A stretch of 64,000 nt of DNA from JADJDM01 sp044352985 (GTDB taxonomy: Bacteria; Bacteroidota; Bacteroidia; B-17B0; Aurantibacillaceae), in the NCBI GenBank assembly GCA_044352985.1, contig JBILCU010000011.1, positions 1 through 64,000 on the forward strand, written 5' to 3'. The translations under genes and the position numbers were made by a program. The notes beneath the pieces were generated by a model. That model did no database searches and was not told the DNA's origin. It saw only the letters and a list, made by a program, of their open reading frames with translations. This document shows, piece after piece, positions 27,401 to 34,880 of this stretch. Numbering within the stretch: the stretch's first letter is position 1; each line of letters starts with the position of its first letter.

Positions 27401-30400
27401 GCACTTAAGCCAGTTATAGTTAATTGCTTAACACTAACAGTGCTTGAAACAGTTGCAACATTTACGTTAATTGCACCTGTGCTACTCATCACAATGTTTC
27501 CAGAATAATTTCCAGGTACAGTAGTTGCAGCCAATCGAACATAAATTGTTGTTGTAGAAATTGTTCCACAAGCATCTGGCGTAATTGTTAATGTTGTATT
27601 GTATCCTGAACCAATTGAAGTTGAAATTTCAAAACCGCTTGGAGCGCTTATAGTTAAATTAGTGGTTAGTTGGTTTGCAGAAACACTATAGCTTGTAGGA
27701 GAAGCTGAAGCTGTTCCATAGGTTGTATTTACTGCTGATAAGGTACCAGAACTATTTATAGTTGGTGAAGTTGAAACAGAAATTGAAAATGTTGGAAAAG
27801 TTGCTGCCGTGCTAGTATTTCCGAACCATTTGTTGGTGCCATCAACAAAGTATGATAGCAATGTTGCTGAAGTACCACTAATAGAAACTGAAGATGTTGA
27901 TGTTATTCCATTTGCAAAATAAGTGTTGGCATAAGTTGCAGAACCCAAATTCAACCATGAAGATGAAGGAAGCAAAGAAGTAGATGGTTGAACGGTATTT
28001 GCTGCTCCAGAAGTGGAACTAAGGACTGTTCCATAATTCAAACCATACAATAAAGTAATACCACTCAATGTTGACCAATTGGCTGTACTTCCTGTAAAAA
28101 TAAATAATTGATCACCGCTACCATTGAATGCCATGTTGGATGGATTATTAGTGCTCCATCCAGTACCTGAAATGTTCATTCCATTAGTCCAGGTAACAAC
28201 CGTTCCAGCTGAATGTCCACCCGATGGAACAGTATAAGTTAAAAAACCTTCTCCACTTCTTGTAGTAGTTGATGCTATAAATCCATTATCGGTAAAATGA
28301 ATTGCAGTATTTGCAGCAACATCTTTCAAAAAAACCATTGAGAACATATCTGGATTTGCAGAATTTATTCCAACTATCGCCAAATCACCCGCAGCCAATG
28401 ATGAAGTAGGATTCATAACACTTAAAGTCTGATTAACATTAGTTGCAGCTGCATAATTTCCTCCTCCACTTTGTGAAGCTGTAATAGTAGTTGTTCCTGG
28501 GCCTACTATGTGAATGTTTCCACTTACAATAGTTGCTACGCAAGTGTTAGAACTCGTATAGCTAACTGTTAATCCTGAAGAAGCAGTTGCTCCAGGTGAA
28601 TAATCGGCAGTGCCTGGAGCTACAGGCGATAAACTATTAAATGTAATAGTTTGAGATGTTTGAGTAATATCACCCGTCAATCCGGTTGGCTGAGTTAAGG
28701 TATAATTTCCTACATCTGCTCCACTTAAGGATGAAGTTGAAGTAACACTTATACCGGTTCCAACATTGGATGAAGCAAAAGTACCTGTACCCACCAATGT
28801 TACTGCATCTCCGGAAACTACCCCGGAAAGAGTTCCGGTAATGGTTGCACTTGTTGTTCCATCGTATACTTTAGAGCTAACGGCAGGGCTTGTAATCGTT
28901 AATTCTTTAGCGGAAATATCAGCAGTTAATCCTGTTGGTTGTGTAATAGAATAATTTGAACTAGGGGCAGTATATCCTAAGAAAGTTACAGTTTTTCCAT
29001 TTGCAACATTTTTATTGCTGAATGATGCACTTGGAGTTCCTGTTACCGAGAATGATTCACTATTTACTAAGCCTGAATAAGCAGCTGTTCCTGTTATTGT
29101 TGCTGTAGCATTTCCATCATACGTTTTATTGGAAATCGAAATTCCGGTTATCGTTAATCCTTTAGCTGTAACGGTATTCCCTGATGACGATGTTGTAATG
29201 TTTACAGTTGATGCTCCCGTACTTGTTAAAGCAATGTTTTGACTATTGTATGAGCCGATAACTGGCGCCGTAGCTGCCAAACGAATATATAAAGTACCAC
29301 TTGCACTTCCACCACTTTGTACAAAAGTTGCTGTTGAATTATAACTAGAACCATCTGATGATACAACAAAGCCTGTCGGTGCTGTTGCAGTAATATCATC
29401 GGTCAGAGCTGAACCCGTTATTGAAAAAGATTGAGGTGTAGATGCTGTTCCATAAGTAGTTGTGAAAGCAGATGCCGTGGCAGCTCCTGAAATAGTTGGT
29501 GAAGATGGTGCTGCAGGAGTTCCTTGGGTTGTAGCACTTGCTGCTCCGCTTCCAGCAGAATTGACTGCACGGATTTGAACATCATAGGTTGTTCCGTTTG
29601 TTAAACCAGTAATAGCTAGTGGACTTGTAGTTACTGCTGGGCTTGGTGTTGTCCAATTAACTCCCCCATTGGTTGAATATTCGTAGTTTGTTATACTTGA
29701 GCCACCATTGGAAGAAGGGGCAGTAAATGCTACGCTTAATTGAGTATTCCCTGGAGTTATTCCAGTAATGCTTGGTGCTGAAGGAACAACTGCAACAATA
29801 CTTGCGCTTAAGGATGGTTGCGTAACGGAATAATTAGTTGAAGGTGCAGTATAAGAACCAGTTCTCGTTAATGTTTTATTTGATCCTACATTAGCGTCAG
29901 GAAAAGCCCATGTTACAGCATCAGATGGAGTGAAAGATTCACTATTAACTAAACCTGAATAAGCTGCACTTCCTGAAACAGAAACCGATGTATTTCCATC
30001 GTAATTTTTATCTGAAGCGGAAAGTCCAATTATCGTAAGTGCTTTAGTGCTAACTGAATTACCTGTGGAAGCTGTTGTAATATTTACTGATGTCGCTCCA
30101 GTGCTTGACAACACAATGTTTTGACTATTGTATGAACCGCTTACACTAGCTGTTGCAGTAAGTCGTATTCTAAGCGTACCACTGGCAGAACCACCCGATT
30201 GAGTAAATGTTGCAGTAGAACCATAAGTAGTACCATCTGAAGAAACTTCAAAATCGGTTGGTGCCGTTGCAACCAAATTGGCTGTTAGGTTACTTCCAGA
30301 AATACTGAAAGATTGAGCAGTTGATGCAGTTCCATAAGTTGTAGTAAATGCTGTTGCAGTAGCAGCGCCTGTGATGGTGGGTGGTAAAATTGGACCTGAT

Positions 30401-31104
30401 GCTCCAGTTAAAGCTATTGAACCAATTTGTAAATTGCCAGTGCCTGTACCAGAGTTGAATGCAGAAATTCTTATCTTCAATATCGTTGTTGTCGTATTTC
30501 CTGGCGCTGGTATGGTTGCAGTATTACTTGTAGATGATGTGGTTAAGCTTGTCACTGTTCCACCACTTGTTGGAGTTGCATTAGCAGCATTCGAACCTGA
30601 TACAGCATTAAAAGTTGGAGATGAACCCCAACCATAGTATACAGTATAATTTCTTGCGGCTGCGGTAGTGCTTGAAACTTGAGCTGCAATTGCAAGACTT
30701 AATGTACTATTTTGAAATGTTTGTCCTGCCCCTAATGTAACAGTAAATTCCAAATATTTAGTATTATCTACGGTTGTAGCTGTAGTCCAACCTGTTGATC
30801 GATGAAGAGTATTGGCATTTGTTCCGCTAATTCCAGTTCCATTTAAAGAAATTATTGAAAGCGTAGCACCTGTTAGAGCAGTTGATCTTGCTGAATTTTG
30901 ATTAGCTGTGTTAGTTGAATAATTAGCGCTAGTAATTGAAGTTGTAAAATTCCAACTTACATAATTCGTCTGCCCCCACCCCACAGTTGCAGTTATCATT
31001 AAACAACAAAACAATACTATTGCTTTAAAACCATTTAAAATGAATAGTAATTGGTTAATTAATTTATAGGTTTTACTTGTTAAAGTACATACAAAATAGT
31101 TCAT
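24442..31104 (-). CDS. Giant T9SS surface protein with YDG/MBG-type repeats
   Basis: 2220 residues. A long N-terminal leader (about 45 residues, hydrophobic part KAIVLFCCLMITATVGWGQ) is followed by a beta domain, then repeated modules. At least five YDG-type units are recognisable by NKNYDG, NKTYDG, SKVYDG, NKIYDG and NKTYDG. A ~100-residue module with TTYGTAS...SFSI recurs three times, and there is one Fn3 domain (VPSAPSITGITPG...YDVQIRAVNSAG) and a segment resembling a lamin-tail domain (DLAIVGINSANPDMFSMVFLKD). The C-terminal third, from about SGNWGTLSTWEKWNG, is paralogous to the 19219-22344 protein and ends in a type A sorting domain (GQLIKKI ... YGIYLLNINSK). Probably a long surface adhesin. 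Confidence 0.85.
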   Translation of the reverse strand: MNYFVCTLTSKTYKLINQLLFILNGFKAIVLFCCLMITATVGWGQTNYVSWNFTTSITSANYSTNTANQNSARSTALTGATLSIISLNGTGISGTNANTLHRSTGWTTATTVDNTKYLEFTVTLGAGQTFQNSTLSLAIAAQVSSTTAAARNYTVYYGWGSSPTFNAVSGSNAANATPTSGGTVTSLTTSSTSNTATIPAPGNTTTTILKIRISAFNSGTGTGNLQIGSIALTGASGPILPPTITGAATATAFTTTYGTASTAQSFSISGSNLTANLVATAPTDFEVSSDGTTYGSTATFTQSGGSASGTLRIRLTATASVSGSYNSQNIVLSSTGATSVNITTASTGNSVSTKALTIIGLSASDKNYDGNTSVSVSGSAAYSGLVNSESFTPSDAVTWAFPDANVGSNKTLTRTGSYTAPSTNYSVTQPSLSASIVAVVPSAPSITGITPGNTQLSVAFTAPSSNGGSSITNYEYSTNGGVNWTTPSPAVTTSPLAITGLTNGTTYDVQIRAVNSAGSGAASATTQGTPAAPSSPTISGAATASAFTTTYGTASTPQSFSITGSALTDDITATAPTGFVVSSDGSSYNSTATFVQSGGSASGTLYIRLAATAPVIGSYNSQNIALTSTGASTVNITTSSSGNTVTAKGLTITGISISNKTYDGNATATITGTAAYSGLVNSESFSVTGTPSASFSNKNVANGKTVTFLGYTAPSSNYSITQPTGLTADISAKELTITSPAVSSKVYDGTTSATITGTLSGVVSGDAVTLVGTGTFASSNVGTGISVTSTSSLSGADVGNYTLTQPTGLTGDITQTSQTITFNSLSPVAPGTADYSPGATASSGLTVSYTSSNTCVATIVSGNIHIVGPGTTTITASQSGGGNYAAATNVNQTLSVMNPTSSLAAGDLAIVGINSANPDMFSMVFLKDVAANTAIHFTDNGFIASTTTRSGEGFLTYTVPSGGHSAGTVVTWTNGMNISGTGWSTNNPSNMAFNGSGDQLFIFTGSTANWSTLSGITLLYGLNYGTVLSSTSGAANTVQPSTSLLPSSSWLNLGSATYANTYFANGITSTSSVSISGTSATLLSYFVDGTNKWFGNTSTAATFPTFSISVSTSPTINSSGTLSAVNTTYGTASASPTSYSVSANQLTTNLTISAPSGFEISTSIGSGYNTTLTITPDACGTISTTTIYVRLAATTVPGNYSGNIVMSSTGAINVNVATVSSTVSVKQLTITGLSADNKIYDGLTTATTSGTASLLGIIGSDNVTLSGTPIFTFSTATVGTGKTVSTSGYTLSGSQASYYSLTQPSFTANISAKELTISSAVANNKTYDGTTSAIITGTLSGVISPDVVTLNLSGTFTSANAGTGISVTSTSSLSGANSGNYILTQPISLVADINPKSLIITANDVSKPPGLLLTGESGSIAFTTSGLIGSETIGTVTITYGSAGATTGDGNTTGVYPNQVTPSSATGGTFSISNYSINYVAGTINVVGEYQTRQSGNWGTLSTWEKWNGSSWVACTNSTEIPDYSTVNVTIKNGHIIDNDGSGSPPWDVNNLTVETGGKLWDNQFGGINSYLQIYGNITCDGTIGDSNGDDISFDIVGGNNCTISGNGTFTATRIRKDASINSTADATLTISMDIRLTWSSASGAVIYNDGTESNFNVIINNGKTVRGSGPGSSLANVAIDGNNNTSPDNSNSGGTLTVNGTLDIDGVLFSYTNNTTTGRSCNIIINNGGIIKCRYIKTGVSGSSGNLLRIMSGGKLNIFGSVDTITATLNDITWNNFSTTNNTWDFQDGSTIEYSGATQQQINGITSCSNFIVSGGGLKKLVNDFNVNKMLTLTNGKIQTDSYKLTHTSTLSTDLTHSSGSSSFINGNYRRYITSNIDSYELPMGFSNNSNGYHPANFLNGSLTGVTYLDVSVNSITETGNNIITRLNTSQQGEPIIGIDNTAEWNITPNSTPTSGNYGVDLYVTNMNISSSDDNKFVVVKRPDNSSDYADWNTFESTTFIAAYGDPGRVYGSGNGFARRTNFTTFSKFVIGKLNNTVLPIDVYDFKINKQLKNNLVEWKSRDEENLLHYELEKSKDGINYYFLDKVNPIESNYFNEKQYLYVDTLSADFTAYYKLYSWDINGKRNYHGLAFSFNEKIEEGISINYQSTKINIEIANPENINEINLYSALGQLIKKINKQEINNNLITIEFSEFNYGIYLLNINSKYNSVNKKLIIGSN

Positions 31105-31445
31105 CGCTTAGCTTCTATTACTAAATTTTAAAATCAATTTTAAATAAACATAAAACAGAACAACTTAATAATTCTAAAAAAATTAAGCACCTGTTTTAAG
31201 TTATAATTACATTTCTAAAAAAACAATTGCTAGGCGGTTCAGGAGTGTCCTTTTAGGGTGTTCGCCTATAAACAAATTTAAAATAAAAATCGAGATTTTA
31301 TATTAGCAAAGTGTTAACTAACTATGATTTTTTATTGATCAAAAACAATTTAATTTTAAGTTCTTTGAATAAACTCTTAAAATTAGATAAACAAAAAATA
31401 ATTTAAGGGTAAACGTAATAACTACTGATTAAAATATTTAATCAA
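31105..31445. other. 341-bp intergenic region with a structured element
   Basis: No ORF of note. A GC-richer element stands out at 31231-31268: arms TAGGCG and CGCCTA enclose two smaller complementary blocks. Read on the minus strand it is followed after about 8 bases by seven T, so it may terminate the OmpA transcript. A minus-strand TAAATTTG (31273-31280) lies just upstream, so it could instead sit in the leader of the giant adhesin. The rest is AT-rich and featureless to my eye. Confidence 0.5.
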
Positions 31446-33626
31446 TTATTTACTTAAAATTTCAAACTCCGATCTTCTGTTTTGTTGTCTTCCTTCATCA
31501 GTATCATTAGTTGCTATTGGTCTTGTTTCTCCATAACCTTTTGCTACTAAACGATCTTTAACGATTTTCTTTTCATTAATTAAATAATTTACTACAGTTT
31601 CTGAACGAGATTGCGATAAACGCATGTTATAATCGTCACTACCTTTGCTGTCTGTGTGGCTACTTATTTCAATTTTTAATGTTGGTACATCGTTTAATAA
31701 TTTCGTCAAACGTTCAAGCTCATTTGTTGATTCAGGCCTTAATGTTGATTTGTCAAAATCAAAGAATATGTTTTTTAATACAATTTTACTACCAACACTT
31801 ATGCTTTGTAGTGCAATATCTTTGATGATTTCCTGGTAACCTGTTGCCTGTGGAATATCAAAGTTTTCGGAATGAAATAAATAATCAGTTGCTTTAACAG
31901 CAATACCATAATTTTTTCCGGATGGTAACATAACCGTATATTTACCAGTTGCGCTGTTTGATTTAAAAGTAGCAATAACCTGATTTTTAGTATTATCAAT
32001 CAGCTCAATAGTTGCTTCTAAAGGTTTTTGTGTTTTGGCATCAGTAATTGTTCCTTTTAAAATCGTAAGCGGGTTAGATACAATCTCTACTGCTTCTGCT
32101 GCATGCACACTTTTAACGGGTTCTGCAATACCTGCTAACAAATTATCTTCGTTACTCATTTCAAAAGGCTTTTCCGGGCCTAAAAAAGTAATCATATATA
32201 AATCCTTTTCTCCAAATCCCCCTTCTTTAGCTGATGCATAATAACCTCTTCTTCCGCTACCTGACATTACAAAGTAAACATCATCATCAGGGCCATTAAC
32301 CGGATAACCTAAGTTTTCCGGGGTTGACCATTTTCCATTTTCAAAAGTTGTTTTAAAAACATCATATCCACCCATAGAAGAATGCCCTCGCGAACTGAAG
32401 TAAAGTGTTTTTCCATCAGGCACCAAAAAAACTCCTTCTTCGCTGTATTTTGTGTTGAGAGGTTCACCAATATTAATTGCAGTGGTGTAATTTCCTTTTT
32501 CATCTCTATTAGCAATATATATATCACCCGCACCTTTACCTCCTTTTTTATTAGAAATGAATAATATTTTTGATCCATCATACCATTCAGAAATGGTAGT
32601 TTCTCTAAATTCTGAATTTATTGTTTTGCCCATTTTTTCAGGAGCAGACCATTCCTTACCATTTAATTTACTTCTGTAAATATCTCCACCACCTTTACCA
32701 TGATGCGCATAAATGTAAAGTGTAGTTCCATCTGGAGCTAAGCCAGCAGTTGCATCGTGATCTATGCTATTAATAGGTTCACCAATGTTTTTAGCCTCAG
32801 TCCATTCGCCATTAATTTTTGTAGAAGTAAAAATATCCTCAAAATAGGCATGGTCAGCATTGTCTCTTTCTGCGCCCATTGATGTTTCTCTGCGAGAAGT
32901 AAACATTAATACCGATTCGTCAGCAGAAATATAGGCACTATAATCAGGATAACTTGAATTAATTTTCCCTCCCATATTATCAATAAAAACACGTTGTGGA
33001 TTTTGTATGTATTTTTTACCGTTATTACATTCATAAATTTTTTTATCTACATCTTCTAATTTACTTTCATAAAATTGTTCACCTGCATCTAATTTTGATT
33101 TGTAAATGGCATAATATTTTATCGCATCATCCCATCTTGAATGAAGGTGGTGCGACCATCCTAAATTATAGGTTAACTCTTTTTCTATCATTGGATTTAG
33201 TTGAAAAGCTTTTTCTAAAAATGGAGTGCATTTATCATCCAAATGATTGTGCTGAAAATGTGTAAAACCAATCATCCAGTTTAGTGATGCATTATCCGGA
33301 TTGAATTTTTGAGCTGCTTCAAAAAATGGCAATGCACTACTGAAAATTTCATCATCCATATGTAAATAATCTTTTCTGCTCGGTGGATAGTAACCGTACT
33401 CGGTAGCAAAATTATCTGCATATGCTTTATACTCGGAATATGCTTTTTCAAAAAGGTCTTTTCCGTTGTTATAGTTTTTTTTGGCTTCTTTAAAATCATC
33501 TTTTTCTCTTCCTGGAAAATTATCTCTTTCAAACTCAACGTTTTTTTGTGCGTAAAAAAAAGAAATGCCAAATGATAAAATGAAAAAAATAAATCTTGAA
33601 CTATTTTTTGTATTAATAAGATTCAT
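31446..33626 (-). CDS. OmpA-family protein with TPR and PD40 propeller (PorE-like architecture)
   Basis: 726 residues. Signal peptide ending FFYAQ, a TPR region (about 30-200), a PD40/WD40-like propeller (about 220-480; repeated SPDYSAYISADESVLMFTSRR, DGTTLYIYAHHGKGGGDIY, GKTLYFSSRGHSSMGGYDV), a carboxypeptidase-regulatory-like domain (about 535-605) and a C-terminal OmpA domain (about 615-726; FFDFDKSTLRPES, SSHTDSKGSDDYNMRLS, TDEGRQQNRRSEF) with peptidoglycan-binding residues. This order matches PorE and related envelope proteins of Bacteroidota, but the N-terminus has no lipobox cysteine, whereas PorE itself is a lipoprotein. The TPR protein gene lies 36 bp upstream on the same strand, so they are probably co-transcribed. 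Confidence 0.87.
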   Translation of the reverse strand: MNLINTKNSSRFIFFILSFGISFFYAQKNVEFERDNFPGREKDDFKEAKKNYNNGKDLFEKAYSEYKAYADNFATEYGYYPPSRKDYLHMDDEIFSSALPFFEAAQKFNPDNASLNWMIGFTHFQHNHLDDKCTPFLEKAFQLNPMIEKELTYNLGWSHHLHSRWDDAIKYYAIYKSKLDAGEQFYESKLEDVDKKIYECNNGKKYIQNPQRVFIDNMGGKINSSYPDYSAYISADESVLMFTSRRETSMGAERDNADHAYFEDIFTSTKINGEWTEAKNIGEPINSIDHDATAGLAPDGTTLYIYAHHGKGGGDIYRSKLNGKEWSAPEKMGKTINSEFRETTISEWYDGSKILFISNKKGGKGAGDIYIANRDEKGNYTTAINIGEPLNTKYSEEGVFLVPDGKTLYFSSRGHSSMGGYDVFKTTFENGKWSTPENLGYPVNGPDDDVYFVMSGSGRRGYYASAKEGGFGEKDLYMITFLGPEKPFEMSNEDNLLAGIAEPVKSVHAAEAVEIVSNPLTILKGTITDAKTQKPLEATIELIDNTKNQVIATFKSNSATGKYTVMLPSGKNYGIAVKATDYLFHSENFDIPQATGYQEIIKDIALQSISVGSKIVLKNIFFDFDKSTLRPESTNELERLTKLLNDVPTLKIEISSHTDSKGSDDYNMRLSQSRSETVVNYLINEKKIVKDRLVAKGYGETRPIATNDTDEGRQQNRRSEFEILSK

Positions 33627-33662
33627 AATGATTAGTGGTTTTGTTTTTTAAACAATTAATTT

Positions 33663-34709
33663 TTATTCGCAAACATCAAAGTATTGCTTAGCTCTTAAAA
33701 CTCCAAGTGTATTTGCCTTATGAAAATCTTCACAGGCACCTTTAAAGTCTTTCATCATCTCTTTTGAAATGCCTCGGTTTAAATAAGCTTCTCCATATTT
33801 ATCATTCATGAAAATTGCTTTATCGCAATCTGCAATTGATTCTTTGTAGTTTTTCTTTTTATAATGTACATACGAACGATTGTTATAGGCATAAGCATAA
33901 TCTTTATTAAGTTCAATTGCTTTATTAAAGTCTTTTATGGCAGCATCTAAATCGGTTTTTTCTAGTTTAGTAGTGCCTCTATTATTATATGCTATGTAAT
34001 AATCATTTTTAAGTTCTATAGCTTTCGAATACGCTTCAATAGCCAAGTCGTATTTTTTTTCTTTACGGTATGCACTTCCAAGACTATTGTAAGTAAATGC
34101 CATAGATGAATTTAATTCAATTGCTTTTTTGTAGTTTGTTATTGCTTCTTCTGTTTTTCCTAATTCAAATAAGGAACTCGCTAAATCATTATAAGCATAT
34201 GCAAAGTCAGGTTTTGCGGCTATTGCTTTTTTGTAATTTTCAGCTGCTTTTTCATATTCACTTTTTTGAAAATCCATAATACCTAATTTATACCAAGCAT
34301 CAAAATTTGAAGGATTTATTTCTGCGGCTTTAAGGTAATCTTTATAAGCATCTTCTTTTTTTGATTGCTGAAAATATAATTCTGCTCTTGAAAAATATAC
34401 GTAATCTGCATTTGGATTTAAACTAATTGCATTATTAAAATCAAGTACCGCATCTGCACTTTTACCAATTTCAAGATAAGCAAGGCCTCTGTTGTAATGT
34501 GGTTTTTCAAAATCATTTTTTAAATTGATGGCAGAAGTAAATGCAGTTATAGCTTCATTGTGTTTTTTGTTTTGAAACAAACTTACTCCTTCGTTAAAAA
34601 ATTCTTCTGCAGTTTTTTCTCCTGTACTAATTTTTACAGTGTCTGTTTGTGAAAATAGAATATTGCACAAAAACAATGTGATGAAAAGGGTATAAAAATT
34701 TCTATTCAT
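33663..34709 (-). CDS. Secreted tetratricopeptide repeat protein
   Basis: 348 residues. Signal peptide MNRNFYTLFITLFLCNILFSQ, then roughly eight consecutive 34-residue TPRs (AIxxFxxAIxLKNDYAxAYNNRG pattern) filling most of the mature protein. TPR arrays bind proteins, so it may be a periplasmic scaffold. It is the first gene of a likely two-gene operon with the OmpA/PD40 protein 36 bp downstream, which itself has a TPR region. The partner is not identifiable from sequence. Confidence 0.85.
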   Translation of the reverse strand: MNRNFYTLFITLFLCNILFSQTDTVKISTGEKTAEEFFNEGVSLFQNKKHNEAITAFTSAINLKNDFEKPHYNRGLAYLEIGKSADAVLDFNNAISLNPNADYVYFSRAELYFQQSKKEDAYKDYLKAAEINPSNFDAWYKLGIMDFQKSEYEKAAENYKKAIAAKPDFAYAYNDLASSLFELGKTEEAITNYKKAIELNSSMAFTYNSLGSAYRKEKKYDLAIEAYSKAIELKNDYYIAYNNRGTTKLEKTDLDAAIKDFNKAIELNKDYAYAYNNRSYVHYKKKNYKESIADCDKAIFMNDKYGEAYLNRGISKEMMKDFKGACEDFHKANTLGVLRAKQYFDVCE

Positions 34710-34725
34710 ATTGATCTAAAATAAT

Positions 34726-34752
34726 TAACTAAAATAACTAAAATAACTAATT
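34726..34752. repeat. Three 9-bp tandem repeats (TAACTAAAA)
   Basis: Two exact copies and one variant, in the gap between the divergent TPR gene and the lectin gene. Possibly slippage; no function evident. Confidence 0.5.
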
Positions 34753-34880
34753 GACCAAATTTTTGTTTTTACGAAAGGCAAATATCTCGCCAACTAATTT
34801 TAAATTTTGTTTAATGAATTTCTTAAGCTTTATTTTTTGGTTAATCAGTTGATTTGTTTTTAATTTGGAAAAAAAATAGA

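Noticed and set aside
31799..33571. Several 60-96-codon frames on both strands
   Set aside because: All lie inside the OmpA/PD40 gene in other frames with no domain or start signal.
34854..34880. TTG start nine codons upstream for the lectin protein
   Set aside because: It would put charged residues before an otherwise perfect signal peptide; the ATG at 34881 is better.
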